A stretch of DNA of 59,788 nt from contig NZ_KE386947.1 of assembly GCF_000429725.1 (NCBI RefSeq), positions 21,337-81,124 of the forward strand, in the 5' to 3' direction. Shown piece by piece: positions 1 to 8,831 of the stretch. The position numbers and the translations under genes were made by a program. This DNA comes from Alkalicoccus chagannorensis DSM 18086 (GTDB taxonomy: Bacteria > Bacillota > Bacilli > Bacillales > Salisediminibacteriaceae). Numbering within the stretch: the stretch's first letter is position 1; each line of letters opens with the position of its first letter. A model generated the notes under the pieces. It was given only the letters and a program-made list of their open reading frames with translations, was not told the DNA's origin and ran no database searches.

Positions 1-59
1 AAAGGGCTTGGGTAGATGAAAGTCTTAAGGTTTCCGGAGACGTCGCCGGTCTTCGCCGA

Positions 60-246
60 AGAGCCGCTGCATGGCGCTGAGTGACCGAGTGCGGCTCCTG
101 AATGTCCGCTGCGTCCGGCCGAGTGACCGCCCAGCGCTGCTGTGACCGCTTTTCCTCCTCAAGCGACTGCTTTTCTCCGCTGAGTGACCGCTCCCGGCCG
201 CGCTGCGTCCGAGCCGGCGCTGCGAACGTCCGATCCGGACCGAATC
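60..246 (+). repeat. 21-bp repeat array, copy 1 (9 units)
   Basis: Nine degenerate units, each marked by a heptamer of the type RTGACCG or RCGTCCG. Heptamers begin at 60, 81, 102, 123, then after a 19-bp step at 142, then 163, 184, 205 and 226. The first (AGAGCCG) is weak. A GGGCTTGGGT motif at 4-13 precedes it, as in the other copies. It lies beyond the 3' end of the MFS gene. Reading frames across it are open only because the period is a multiple of three in GC-rich DNA; no start with a ribosome binding site was seen. Confidence 0.85.
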
Positions 247-291
247 AGCGGTCAAAGGCCAATCATCCCCCAGCCTGCACCGCGCACCCGT

Positions 292-1740
292 CTACTGGGC
301 CATCCGGTCGGCTTCGGTTTCTTCCTGTGTCTGCGGTATCGAGCGGCCCGGCTTCAGGAAGAAGCTCAGGATCAGCGCGGCGGCTGCCATGACAAGGCTG
401 CCGGCGAAGCCCCATTGGAAGCCGGTCAGCTCGGCCATCTGCGCCGGGTCGGCAGTGGATGCTCCTGGTTCATAGAGCTGCGTGCCGATGCCGACAAACG
501 TAATCAGCAGCGCGGTGCCGATGGAGGCCGAAATCTGCTGCAGCGTGTTTGCCATCGCCGACCCGTGCGCATACCATTGCTGCGGAATTTGATTCAAGGC
601 TGCCGTCATGACCGGCATGAGCGTGAGCGACAGGCCGAACATGCGCACCGCATACAAGGTCGTCAGGAACGCAAACGACATATCCAGCGTCAGCTGGGTG
701 AACAGAAACGTCGTGATGACGACGATGGTAAAACCGGGGATCGCCAGGCGTTTGGCACCGTATTTATCAAACAGCGCGCCGGCAATCGGGGACATGATCC
801 CGATAACAACCGCCCCTGGAAGCAGCATGAGACCGGACTGCAGCGGGCTGAAGCCGAGCACGTTCTGGACGAACAGCGGCAGCATCGTCTCCGCCCCGAT
901 CAAAGAAATCATGGAGACGAGCGTGATGCCGATCGACAGGGTGAAAATCGGGTACTTGAAAATCCGGAATTCGAGAATCGGCCGGGGCAGCTTAAACTGC
1001 CTGCGGACGAAAAACGTGATGATCACCGCGCCGAGAAGCACGAGGCCGATGACGAGCGGACTCGTGAATCCTTCTTTCGACGCGACGCCGAATCCATACA
1101 AAAAGGAACCGAACCCGGCCGATGACAGGATGATTGAAGGGATATCGAGCTTCGGTTTCGACAGCTCGGTGACGTTTCTCATGAAGATGAGAGCAAGCGT
1201 CATCGCCAGCGCCACGAGCGGCAGTACGGTGATAAACAGCGACCGCCAGCTGAAATACTCGACCAGCACCCCGGAGAGGGTCGGTCCGATCGCCGGTCCG
1301 AAGGCGATGACAATACCGAGCAGTCCCATCGCCCGGCCGCGCCGCTCCGGCGGGATCAGGATGAGCAGGACGGTCATCAGGAGTGGCAGCATGATGCCGG
1401 ACCCTGAAGCCTGCACGACCCGCCCAGCGAGAAGCATCGGGAACGAAAAGGAGACGGCGGCAAGCAGGGTGCCCGCGCCGAACAAGCTGATCGCAGTCAA
1501 AAATAATTTTCGGGTCGAGAATCGTTCAATCAAAAAGGCCGAAATCGGAATCATGATCCCGTTGACCATGAGAAAGACGGTCGTCAGCCACTGTACCTCT
1601 CCCTGCGTTACGCCGAATGCTTCCTGGATCGTCGGCAGGGCGGTGGCCAGCAGTGTTTCATTCGTAATCCCCATGAACGCCCCGATGAGCAGCGCGCCGA
1701 TCATGGCGTACATTTCTTTTTTCGTGAGTTGATCATGCAT
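292..1740 (-). CDS. MFS multidrug transporter, DHA2 (EmrB/QacA, 14-TM) family
   Basis: A 482-residue integral membrane protein expected to export drugs or toxic compounds by proton antiport. The sequence is almost entirely hydrophobic segments, consistent with 14 helices. It has the family features WLTTVFLMVNG near residue 50 and the antiporter motif C-like GIVIAFGPAIGP near residue 150. The start at 1740 is chosen because AAAGGAG lies nine bases upstream; a longer frame reaches 1902 but overlaps the regulator gene. Its ATG overlaps the stop of the upstream tetR gene (ATGCATGA), so the two are probably translationally coupled. The substrate cannot be read from sequence. Confidence 0.9.
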   Translation of the reverse strand: MHDQLTKKEMYAMIGALLIGAFMGITNETLLATALPTIQEAFGVTQGEVQWLTTVFLMVNGIMIPISAFLIERFSTRKLFLTAISLFGAGTLLAAVSFSFPMLLAGRVVQASGSGIMLPLLMTVLLILIPPERRGRAMGLLGIVIAFGPAIGPTLSGVLVEYFSWRSLFITVLPLVALAMTLALIFMRNVTELSKPKLDIPSIILSSAGFGSFLYGFGVASKEGFTSPLVIGLVLLGAVIITFFVRRQFKLPRPILEFRIFKYPIFTLSIGITLVSMISLIGAETMLPLFVQNVLGFSPLQSGLMLLPGAVVIGIMSPIAGALFDKYGAKRLAIPGFTIVVITTFLFTQLTLDMSFAFLTTLYAVRMFGLSLTLMPVMTAALNQIPQQWYAHGSAMANTLQQISASIGTALLITFVGIGTQLYEPGASTADPAQMAELTGFQWGFAGSLVMAAAALILSFFLKPGRSIPQTQEETEADRMAQ

Positions 1741-2539
1741 GAGACTGCACTCCTTTCCAGCGTGTCCACTGCAGCTCGAGTGTCCGGATGCTGCTGTTCG
1801 CTTCCCAAGCTGCTGCCCGTGCCAGCAGCGTATCGATGACGACCGGCTGCCAGGTTTCCTGCTGCAGCTGGCGGACGGCTTCGTGCAGCAGGGCCTGCAC
1901 ATCTTCCAATTGGCTCGTCTGCGCCGCGTGCCTGCACGCTTCCAGCAGCTGGTCTGTCGTCACCGGTGCATCCGGGAGGGACGGGCGTTCCAGGTGGGAT
2001 ACCGCGCCAGCGGCTTCAACGATAAAGCGGCTGACATCATACGGCGAAAAGCTGCGGTCCTCCCAGAGCATCTGCTGCAGGTAACTGTGGAGCATCCCGT
2101 CGATCAGCATCGTCAAGTCATGCAGCTGATGATCAACGCGGGCGCCGAAAGCGGCAGACAAAGCGGTTTTCCGCCAGATGAATACATCGTGATGATGCCC
2201 GCGGAACGCCTCGGTAATGCCGTGGTCCCCGCCGGGAGGATACGTTGTCATCAGTTCGAAGATAAAGTGCCGGTGTGCAGCTGCATGCTCGATTTCCCGA
2301 GCAACCCGGGTGCGCAGCAGCTCCTGACCGTCTGCTGGTTCCTCCGGCACGGCAAACAATTCCTCATAATAACGGGCCAGTACCGCTGTGACCAGCGATT
2401 CTTTGGAATCGAAATGCTGATAAAAAGCGCCCTTGGACATGCCGGCTGCCTCGGTGATTTTTGCGACTGGGGCGGCACGGATCCCGATGGTTTCGAATAC
2501 ATCCAGGGCAGCCCGGGTCAGGTGTTCTTTTTTGGACAT
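1733..2539 (-). CDS. TetR/AcrR family transcriptional regulator
   Basis: A 268-residue protein with an N-terminal helix-turn-helix of about 50 residues (AALDVFETIGIRAAPVAKI, then GMSKGAFYQHFDSKESL), the classic TetR DNA-binding domain. The C-terminal ligand domain is unrecognised and longer than usual for TetR (about 190-220 residues total), adding some 60 residues. The start at 2539 is preceded by GGAGGG; the longer frame to 2698 lacks support. It is first in an operon with the MFS exporter and most likely represses it and itself through the palindrome at 2560-2575. Confidence 0.9.
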   Translation of the reverse strand: MSKKEHLTRAALDVFETIGIRAAPVAKITEAAGMSKGAFYQHFDSKESLVTAVLARYYEELFAVPEEPADGQELLRTRVAREIEHAAAHRHFIFELMTTYPPGGDHGITEAFRGHHHDVFIWRKTALSAAFGARVDHQLHDLTMLIDGMLHSYLQQMLWEDRSFSPYDVSRFIVEAAGAVSHLERPSLPDAPVTTDQLLEACRHAAQTSQLEDVQALLHEAVRQLQQETWQPVVIDTLLARAAAWEANSSIRTLELQWTRWKGVQSHA

Positions 2540-2559
2540 GTCTCTTTCCCTCCATGTGT

Positions 2560-2575
2560 TTGACTTATCGGTCAA
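2560..2575. promoter_or_regulatory. Probable TetR operator
   Basis: Inverted repeat TTGACTTATCGGTCAA (5-bp arms TTGAC/GTCAA, 6-bp centre), 20 bases upstream of the tetR start codon. Position and symmetry fit an autoregulatory TetR-family operator. A well-formed -35/-10 pair could not be assigned unambiguously. Confidence 0.6.
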
Positions 2576-2698
2576 TATAATGACTGTTCGACCAAAATAC
2601 CATAACACACCTGTCTTTCTCCTGCAAAAAATAGAAATCGGACGGGGATGCCTTCGATTCCATCTATGCTGCGTTCGTATCAGAGGATCAGGAGTCAT

Positions 2699-2792
2699 CG
2701 AGGAAGGCGGCGGCTTCGTGCGCTGCGCGGGAAGAAAGAAGCCGCCTCTTTTTCTTCCTTCAACAAGGCAGCAGCGGCGCTCTGCTTTTTTG
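2699..2792 (+). repeat. Degenerate fragment of the 140-bp structured repeat
   Basis: Resembles the middle and end of the 140-bp family (GGCGGCGGCTTCGTGCGCTG, a GGGAAGAAAG stem region, then a GCGGCGCTCTGC-TTTTTT end) but lacks the first palindrome. The T-run could make it act as a terminator. Confidence 0.5.
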
Positions 2793-2795
2793 GCA

Positions 2796-2938
2796 TGATA
2801 GGAATGTAGAAGTTTTCATACAGTGTGACGGCGGCTCCATGCGCTGCTCGGGAAAAAACAAAGAACGTTTTCTTCCCTCAAAAAGCTTGCAGCGCTTCCG
2901 CACGCCGTTTCGACCAAAAGGCGCTCTGCGCTTTTGGA
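2796..2938 (+). repeat. 140-bp structured repeat, copy 1
   Basis: A copy of the dispersed family described in the findings: TGATAGGAATGTAGAAG start, imperfect TGTA/TACA palindrome, central GGGAA...TTTTCTTCCC hairpin region, and the 3' AAAAGGCGCTCTGCGCTTTT hairpin. It fills the gap between the divergent tetR and mnt transcription units. Confidence 0.85.
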
Positions 2939-3065
2939 CGAAAATAACGAGACGAAATCGAGCGGAGGTGCTGGACAAATCGATGCTGCAGCGTTAAAAT
3001 ATGAGTAAGTTTTGGACAAGGGCAACTTTTTCCTTGTGCCGAAAGTGTATTTTTTTGCTAAAAAA

Positions 3066-3081
3066 TTTGCCTATGGGCAAA
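3066..3081. promoter_or_regulatory. MntR-type operator
   Basis: Perfect inverted repeat TTTGCCTATGGGCAAA, 40 bases upstream of the ABC ATPase start. It closely resembles the B. subtilis MntR box (TTTGCCTTAAGGAAAC), which controls manganese uptake genes. An ACAAGG/CCTTGT inverted repeat lies just upstream at about 3015-3036. Confidence 0.75.
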
Positions 3082-3120
3082 ACATTTATATGAAGGAAAT
3101 ATTGGAAGGGAGACCTGACT

Positions 3121-3876
3121 ATGACGAACGCAGTCGAAGTAGCCGGATTGACGGTCACTTATAATGGACAGCCAGCGCTGACAGACGTCACGTTTCAGGC
3201 GGCTGCCGGTGAGATGATCGGCATCATCGGTCCGAACGGAGCGGGGAAATCGACGTTGATGAAAGCCATGCTCGGCATGACCAAGGCCAACCGCGGGACG
3301 GTGCGGATGCTGGGTTCTGACGTGAATCAAATCCGGAAGCGGATTGCCTATGTTCCGCAGCGGAGCATGATCGATTTTGATTTTCCGGTCCGGGTCAAGG
3401 ATGTCGTATTGATGGGAAGCCATCCTCACCTGGCCTGGTGGAAGCGTCCGGGTAAAAAAGAGAAAGCGCAGGCATTGGAGAGCCTGAAGGAAGTCGGTAT
3501 GGAGGAGTATGCTTCGCGTCAAATCGGAGAACTATCCGGGGGACAGCAGCAGCGCGTCTTTCTTGCCCGCGCCCTCCAGCAGCAGGGAGAAATCCTGTTT
3601 CTCGATGAGCCGTTCGCCGGGATCGACGTCTCGTCAGAGCGCATCATCATCGAGCTGCTCCGCACGTTGAAGCAGGCTGGCAGAACGATTTTTGTTGTAC
3701 ACCACGACTTGAGCAAAGTCGAAGAATACTTTGACAGCATCCTGCTTCTCAACCAGCATCTGATCGGATACGGAACGAAGGAGGATGTGTTCAAGCCGGA
3801 GCTTCTCGGACGGGCATACGAAGGCAGCATCGCATCAGTGTCCGGAAAAGATGGCGAGATTGTGGTGATGGGCTGA
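3121..3876 (+). CDS. mntB: Manganese ABC transporter, ATP-binding protein
   Basis: A 251-residue cytoplasmic ATPase powering metal uptake. Walker A GPNGAGKST is at residues 37-45, the signature LSGGQQQR near 139-146, and Walker B LFLDEPFAGID follows; the H-loop is in FVVHHDLSKV. The ATG is preceded by GGAAGGGAG. First gene of a three-gene operon with permease and binding protein; its TGA overlaps the next ATG by one base. Metal specificity is inferred from the MntR box upstream and from the Mn-type ligands of the binding protein. A zinc role is the alternative. Confidence 0.9.
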   Translation: MTNAVEVAGLTVTYNGQPALTDVTFQAAAGEMIGIIGPNGAGKSTLMKAMLGMTKANRGTVRMLGSDVNQIRKRIAYVPQRSMIDFDFPVRVKDVVLMGSHPHLAWWKRPGKKEKAQALESLKEVGMEEYASRQIGELSGGQQQRVFLARALQQQGEILFLDEPFAGIDVSSERIIIELLRTLKQAGRTIFVVHHDLSKVEEYFDSILLLNQHLIGYGTKEDVFKPELLGRAYEGSIASVSGKDGEIVVMG

Positions 3877-4745
3877 TGGGACAACTAGGGTACTTTTTTG
3901 AAGCAGCTGCCACGTATCCGTTTCTGCAGAACGCCCTCATTGCAGGCACGCTCGTCGGCATTCTCTGCGGGGTCGTTGGCTGTTTTATCATCCTGCGCGG
4001 CATGGCATTGATGGGGGAAGCGATCTCCCACGCTGTGCTTCCAGGGGTTGTGATCTCCTACATGCTCGGCGCCGGCAGTTTTTTCTTCGGTGCTGTCGTG
4101 ACAGGGGCTGCAGCTGCCCTCGGAATTGGTTTTATCAGTCAGAACAGCAAGATCAAAGATGACTCGGCCATCGGAATCCTTCTGACGTCGTCCTTCGCCC
4201 TCGGTATCGTCATGGTGACGTCGTTACAGGGAACGACCGTTGATATCTGGCATATTCTCTTCGGAAATGTGCTGGCCGTCTCCCGGTCGGACCTGTGGGT
4301 GACGCTCGGGATCACGGTCTTCACGCTGACGCTCGTCGTGCTGTTTTACAAGCAGCTGCTGCTCAGCACGTTCGATCCGACGATGGCCAAAGCGATCGGC
4401 CTGCCGGTCAAATGGATTCACTACATTCTTATGGTCACCCTCGCAATGGTGACTGTGGCTTCGTTGAACACGGTCGGCATCATCCTTGTTGTGGCGATGC
4501 TGATCACGCCGGGCGCGACGGCCTATCTATTGACGGACCGTCTGCCTGTCATGCTCGTGCTGTCTGCCGGATTCGGCGTATTCTCTGCTGTTTCCGGGGT
4601 GTACTTTTCGTACATTTATGATGTGGCGACGGGCGCCATGATTGTCGTCATTGCCTCGCTGCTGTTCGCTGCAGCATTCTTATTCTCGCCGAAACACGGC
4701 TACCTCGTCCGGATGGTCCGGCGCGTCCGTACCGGCGAAGCATAA
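3876..4745 (+). CDS. mntC: Manganese ABC transporter, permease protein
   Basis: A 289-residue ABC-3 family membrane protein with about eight hydrophobic segments, starting with a cytoplasmic-side region before CGVVGCFIILRGMALMGEAISH. That GxALMGxAxSHAVLPG pattern is typical of the Znu/Mnt/Tro permeases. Coupled to the ATPase by a one-base overlap and followed 30 bases later by the binding lipoprotein, so it forms the membrane channel of the same importer. Length is normal for the family. Confidence 0.9.
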   Translation: MGQLGYFFEAAATYPFLQNALIAGTLVGILCGVVGCFIILRGMALMGEAISHAVLPGVVISYMLGAGSFFFGAVVTGAAAALGIGFISQNSKIKDDSAIGILLTSSFALGIVMVTSLQGTTVDIWHILFGNVLAVSRSDLWVTLGITVFTLTLVVLFYKQLLLSTFDPTMAKAIGLPVKWIHYILMVTLAMVTVASLNTVGIILVVAMLITPGATAYLLTDRLPVMLVLSAGFGVFSAVSGVYFSYIYDVATGAMIVVIASLLFAAAFLFSPKHGYLVRMVRRVRTGEA

Positions 4746-4775
4746 AATTTGATATTTGGAGGAGGAAGCACATCG

Positions 4776-5756
4776 ATGAAGAAGTCACTGGGACTGATAG
4801 CCGCAGCAGGACTGCTGCTGACGGCATGCATTGAGAACGACGAAGGAGCTGAGAACACCAGCGGGAATGCGGACGCTGGGGAAGAGAACGACACGACCAA
4901 CAATAACGACGAAGCGGATGAGAACTCGGAAAACAGCGGAGAGCTTCAAGTGACAACGAGTATCTCGGTGTTCGCTGATATGATCGAACAAGTCGGCGGC
5001 GACCGTGTTCAGGTAGACTATGTAGTTCCGCGCGGGGAAGAGCCCGAGGAACACGAACCGACACCGGGCAATTTCACCGATGTGGCGGACAGTGAAGTCT
5101 TCTTTGTCAACGGCATGAATCTCGAGTCGTGGCTGGAATCGATGATGGATAATGCCGGCGATACGCCGACTGTAGAGCTGACGGAAGGGATAGACCCCAT
5201 CAACATGCCCGATTCGGACGCGGCAGATCCACACGCGTGGCTGAATCCGCAGCATGCCCAGACGTACGTCGACAACATCCAGCAGGAACTCTCCGACCTT
5301 GATCCTGAGGGAGCAGCGGACTACGAAGCAAATGCCGATGCGTACCGCGAAGAACTTGCCTCTCTGGATGCGGACGTGGAAGAGATGCTGTCTTCTGTGC
5401 CGGAAGAACATCGCCTCGTCACGATCAGTGAAAACGCACTTGTGTATTTTGGTGACCGGTACGATTTTGAAACACGCGGGATCTGGGAGCTGAACTCGCA
5501 TGAAGAAGGAACGCCACAGCAGATTTCGGCGCTGGTGAGTGAATTAACCGAGCGGGAGGTTCCTTACGTTTTCACCGAATCCACGGTCAGCCCGAATCAC
5601 ATGGAAACCGTATCGGAGAATGCCGATATTCCTATCTATGAAGACGTGCTGTATACCGATGCTGTCAGTGTCGAGGGAGAAGGCGTGGAAACGTACATCG
5701 AGATGATGGAGCATAATGCGTCCACGCTTGCATCGGCACTCGGAGAATCGGAGTAG
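4776..5756 (+). CDS. mntA: Manganese-binding lipoprotein of ABC transporter (TroA/PsaA family)
   Basis: A 326-residue extracellular solute-binding lipoprotein. Signal peptide MKKSLGLIAAAGLLLTAC with lipobox cysteine at residue 18, then a very acidic, Asn-rich linker of about 40 residues, then the cluster A-1 fold. Likely metal ligands are His in EEHEPTPGN, His in DPHAWLNPQH, Glu in GIWELNSHEEGTPQQ, and Asp near YTDAVS. The IWExN...EEGTP motif matches Mn-binding PsaA/MntC rather than His-rich ZnuA. The start is set at 4776 after GGAGGAGG. The acidic composition suggests adaptation to salt. Confidence 0.88.
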   Translation: MKKSLGLIAAAGLLLTACIENDEGAENTSGNADAGEENDTTNNNDEADENSENSGELQVTTSISVFADMIEQVGGDRVQVDYVVPRGEEPEEHEPTPGNFTDVADSEVFFVNGMNLESWLESMMDNAGDTPTVELTEGIDPINMPDSDAADPHAWLNPQHAQTYVDNIQQELSDLDPEGAADYEANADAYREELASLDADVEEMLSSVPEEHRLVTISENALVYFGDRYDFETRGIWELNSHEEGTPQQISALVSELTEREVPYVFTESTVSPNHMETVSENADIPIYEDVLYTDAVSVEGEGVETYIEMMEHNASTLASALGESE

Positions 5757-5827
5757 AAGGAGCCATCAGGCGATCCTTCCATGCAGCAACGGCCGCTGGA
5801 CGGCACATGAACGGCGCTGGAAAAAAG

Positions 5828-5865
5828 AGCTGCCTCCCATCATTTGGAGAGGCGGCTTCTTTTTA
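5828..5865 (+). terminator. Rho-independent terminator of the mnt operon
   Basis: Stem AGCTGCCTCC / GGAGAGGCGGCT with a short loop, followed by TTCTTTTT. Confidence 0.85.
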
Positions 5866-5899
5866 TTTGGCTCTGTTAAAGGCTGGTGTTGATATAAAA

Positions 5900-6200
5900 A
5901 GGACGCCTGCGGCTCCTATTTCTTCGCTTGCCGCGGAGAAATCCTTCCGCTATCCCTTCTTTTCGTCCGGGATGATCGTCACGCTTTCTTTTTCCGCAGG
6001 CGTCTCGAAACATCGCCTTGTCTGCGCTTTTTGATAGAAAATGGGAGAAAGAAACCATCTCTGTCTTTTCTATTGCAAAGCAAGAACGAAGCGGAAAACG
6101 GCGGAGGCCTGCGGAAGATCGAGCGGAGAAGATCCCGCAGCGCTGCGAGGAAGCGGAGGAGCGCTTCCACGGCAGGCATGGCGAGCCGCAGGGAAGGATC
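5900..6200. repeat. Nested imperfect palindrome, about 300 bp
   Basis: Three nested pairs of arms share one centre: CTGCGGCTC (5907-5915) with GAGCCGCAG (6183-6191), TTCCGCAGGC (5992-6001) with GCCTGCGGAA (6107-6116), and ATAGAAAA (6034-6041) with TTTTCTAT (6066-6073). No convincing gene lies inside; short frames there lack ribosome binding sites. It could be a MITE-like remnant or a long structured RNA. No second copy was seen in the window. Confidence 0.5.
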
Positions 6201-6436
6201 CTTGTATCCACAACGAACGATCACATAGCCTCATTTAATAGATACGTTTACGTTCTCTTCCAGGCTGCAGCAGGCGCTTGGCGTTAGGCCTCTTGATAAA
6301 AAAGCATCGGTGTGTATGTTTTTTCCAGATGTCCTAGTATAATAACGACAAAGGATGATCCCGGCCCGCTTCGCTCGTGCACGTGGTTCGTGGAGAATAA
6401 GCTATGACGCCCGTTATCCTGTCAGGGGGAGAGAAC

Positions 6437-6868
6437 ATGAACGATGTCTTCAAGATGAACGTAGTCAGTCTTTTATGCGCCGTTATGGCATGGATCCCGC
6501 TTGAACTGATGTTGAATGTGTACAGAATCAGCAGGTGGACACCGTGGGAGATAGAAACGGTGACTATGTGGATGATCGCCGCCACGGCTGTGGTGGTGGC
6601 AGGAGGGACGACCGGGCTCTATCTATTATCGAAGCGGTGGCTTCACGGGCGTAAGGCGAATGCCTGGATCACGATTCTGTGGATCCCTTATCTGGTTCTG
6701 TTTGTGTACGTAGTTGCCTCGCTCTTTCCGATCACGTATCGGGGCGACATGCCGAACCCTGTCACGGGTCTGCTGGCGATGGGGGGCGGGGTGATCTATC
6801 CCATCTACATCTTTTTCGTGCAGTTGGCTGCAGACGCCTACCGCTCGGAGGGGAACATCCAGGAATGA
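6437..6868 (+). CDS. Hypothetical small membrane protein
   Basis: A 143-residue protein with four hydrophobic segments (about 8-28, 44-66, 77-100 and 113-133) and short charged loops. The start at 6437 follows a GGGGGAGAG ribosome binding site; an in-frame ATG at 6404 has none. No family recognised. It stands alone between the palindromic region and the catabolic locus, with no evident operon partner. Confidence 0.75.
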   Translation: MNDVFKMNVVSLLCAVMAWIPLELMLNVYRISRWTPWEIETVTMWMIAATAVVVAGGTTGLYLLSKRWLHGRKANAWITILWIPYLVLFVYVVASLFPITYRGDMPNPVTGLLAMGGGVIYPIYIFFVQLAADAYRSEGNIQE

Positions 6869-6984
6869 ACGAGTGGTGATGTGCTTCTCCTTCCAAAAAA
6901 ATAAAGAGCGCCGTGCTTCGTTCAGCAGGCCGGTCCTGCTGCGCAAGTATGCCTCGGAGCCGGAAGGGAGAAAAGACGATCCGC

Positions 6985-7014
6985 TTGACGGGTAAAAAAT
7001 AATATTATATTATT
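6985..7014 (+). promoter_or_regulatory. Promoter and palindromic operator of the dioxygenase gene
   Basis: -35 TTGACG (6985-6990), 17-bp spacer, -10 TATTAT (7008-7013). The perfect palindrome AATAATATTATATTATT (6998-7014, 8-bp arms) overlaps the -10 box. The same palindrome, differing only in its centre base, lies at the same place in the promoter at 9502, so it is a candidate operator for the GntR regulator encoded between them. Confidence 0.75.
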
Positions 7015-7051
7015 AGTTAAAGTCAGAAAATTCTTTAAGGAGGCGTTCTTC

Positions 7052-7939
7052 ATGTTGAACGTATTTAAGCTTGGTTATGTGGATTTTCACGTGTCGGATA
7101 TGGACGCAATGACAACATACTATGAGCAGATCGCAGGCATGACGCTGACAGAAACGGACGAAAATGGAAGCGCTTACTTCTCTACATCGACAGACCATCA
7201 CAACATCATTTTGACCCCGTCACAAGAAACCGGCATCCGCCGATTCGGCTTTCAGTACGAGTCGGAGCACAGCACGGAAGCCGTTGTCGAGCATCTTCAT
7301 TCCTTGGACATCCAGGCGGAAGTGAAGCAGCAGACGTCCAAAACCGTTCCGGAAGTCATCGCCTTTCAGGATCCGGAAGGCTATCACGTGGAGCTGTACC
7401 GGACGATGGATATGCTGCCGGCCAACCGCCGCGGGTTCAAACCGGAAGGAATTGTGCCGAATAAGGTCGGGCATCTGTCCATCCGTGTCGGGGATGCGAA
7501 GCAGCAAGTAGAATTCTATAAGAAACTCGGCTTCTACAATACAGATTGGATTGAAGATTACTTCGGGTTCATGACGTGCAACCGGGACCACCACGTGCTG
7601 AACTTCTTTACATCGGAAACGAAGGGGATGCATCACCTCGCGATGGAGATGCGCAACTACCAGCATTTGATTCAGACGCTCGACTTCCTACGTCTCAACG
7701 GGATCCATCTCCTTTGGGGACCATCGAGACACGGGGCGGGTCATAACATCGCCTGCTACCACTATGATCCGGAGGGGAACCTGATTGAGCTGTTCACCGA
7801 TGGCGATATCTATATCCCGGAACTCGACATGTTCGATCCGCGGCCGTGGCACAACGATTTTCCGCAGAAGCCGAAGGTATGGAGTACCGAGGAATGCCTC
7901 TCGCTCTGGGGCGTTGACTTTGAAAAGGCGCTTGTGTAA
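7052..7939 (+). CDS. Extradiol ring-cleavage dioxygenase-like VOC protein (catechol 2,3-dioxygenase superfamily)
   Basis: A 295-residue two-module vicinal-oxygen-chelate protein, the size of type I extradiol dioxygenases. Module 1 spans about 5-118 and module 2 about 138-250. Candidate Fe(II) ligands are all present in module 2: His141 (GHLSIRV), His195 (MHHLAMEM) and Glu246 (LIELFTD). The stretch LLWGPSRHGAG is typical of the BphC/C23O group. It should cleave a catecholic ring next to its hydroxyls. AAGGAGG precedes the ATG. It shares its promoter palindrome with the operon at 9577, implying one pathway. The substrate is unknown. Confidence 0.82.
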   Translation: MLNVFKLGYVDFHVSDMDAMTTYYEQIAGMTLTETDENGSAYFSTSTDHHNIILTPSQETGIRRFGFQYESEHSTEAVVEHLHSLDIQAEVKQQTSKTVPEVIAFQDPEGYHVELYRTMDMLPANRRGFKPEGIVPNKVGHLSIRVGDAKQQVEFYKKLGFYNTDWIEDYFGFMTCNRDHHVLNFFTSETKGMHHLAMEMRNYQHLIQTLDFLRLNGIHLLWGPSRHGAGHNIACYHYDPEGNLIELFTDGDIYIPELDMFDPRPWHNDFPQKPKVWSTEECLSLWGVDFEKALV

Positions 7940-8062
7940 AGACTTTACGCTTCCTGTCTATCTCTGATCCCGGTAGAACGGCTCAGAATATGGAAAAAAC
8001 ATTCTTCTTTCTAAGGTAGTCATGGTATGCTGGAAAAAAGAGCTGGAACGGGAGGGAACGAT

Positions 8063-8782
8063 ATGCCGAAAAATTTGAGTGATCAGCTGCTGCATGATTT
8101 AGGAGAACGGATTGTCCACGGCGAACTCGAGCCGGGACACGTGCTGCCGAAAGTAGAGACACTGAGCGAAATGCGCGGGGTCAGCCGTACCGTTGTGCGG
8201 GAAGCACTGAAAGGACTGAGTGCCCGACGGCTCGTCGTCTCAGCAACGAGAACCGGTACGATCGTGCAGCCGCCGACGGAGTGGCTCTGGTGGGACCCGG
8301 ATATCATTGCCTGGGCCTCGTCTGCCGACGATCCCCGCCTCTTTCTGCTCCAGCTCTCGGAAGTACGTCTTGCCATGGAACCGGCAGCTGTCCGGCTGGC
8401 GGCGCTGAATGCGACCGAAGAGGACATTGCACAGATGGAACATGCGTACCTGAACCTGGAAAAGGCCGCAGAAGACAACGGCTCATGGGCGGAGGCGGAT
8501 GCGGAGTTTCATGCAAGCATTCTGGAAGGATCCCACAATCAACTCATGAAAAGTCTTGTACAGACTCTGCATATCGGACTGCTGCAGAGCCGGCATAAAA
8601 CGATCGAAGTTCTAAAACAGAACCCTGAGTCTAGAAAAGCCTCGGCACTCTACATGCACCGGGACGTCCTGGATGCCATCCGCAACCGGGACCCGGACGC
8701 CGCCTATGACCGGATGCGGGAACTGCTGCATTCTGTTGTCGCGCTGATCGAAGAGTACGGCGCGCAGCGGCACGGCTCCTAG
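8063..8782 (+). CDS. GntR family regulator, FadR subfamily (FCD domain)
   Basis: A 239-residue regulator. The N-terminal winged helix (about 1-70) includes SEMRGVSRTVVREALKGLSARRLV; the C-terminal all-helical FCD domain has the likely metal/ligand residues in DAEFHASI and the histidines near RHKTIE and YMHRDVLDAI. The stretch WLWWDPDIIAWAS recalls sugar-acid/DgoR-type members. The start at 8063 follows GGGAGG; the frame extends to 8027 without support. Its position between two promoters carrying the same 17-bp palindrome makes it the prime candidate regulator of the catabolic locus. Confidence 0.88.
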   Translation: MPKNLSDQLLHDLGERIVHGELEPGHVLPKVETLSEMRGVSRTVVREALKGLSARRLVVSATRTGTIVQPPTEWLWWDPDIIAWASSADDPRLFLLQLSEVRLAMEPAAVRLAALNATEEDIAQMEHAYLNLEKAAEDNGSWAEADAEFHASILEGSHNQLMKSLVQTLHIGLLQSRHKTIEVLKQNPESRKASALYMHRDVLDAIRNRDPDAAYDRMRELLHSVVALIEEYGAQRHGS

Positions 8783-8791
8783 CTCGTCCCA

Positions 8792-8828
8792 GGCAGGACA
8801 GCCTTCATCAAGGCCGTCCTGCTTTTTT
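8792..8828 (+). terminator. Terminator after the GntR gene
   Basis: GCAGGAC-A-GCCTT stem with AAGGC-C-GTCCTGC, tetraloop, then TTTTTT. Confidence 0.85.
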
Positions 8829-8831
8829 ACA

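Noticed and set aside
184-1125. Long plus-strand frame of 313 codons
   Set aside because: Antisense shadow of the MFS transporter; low-complexity Arg/Asp/Gln-rich translation without a ribosome binding site.
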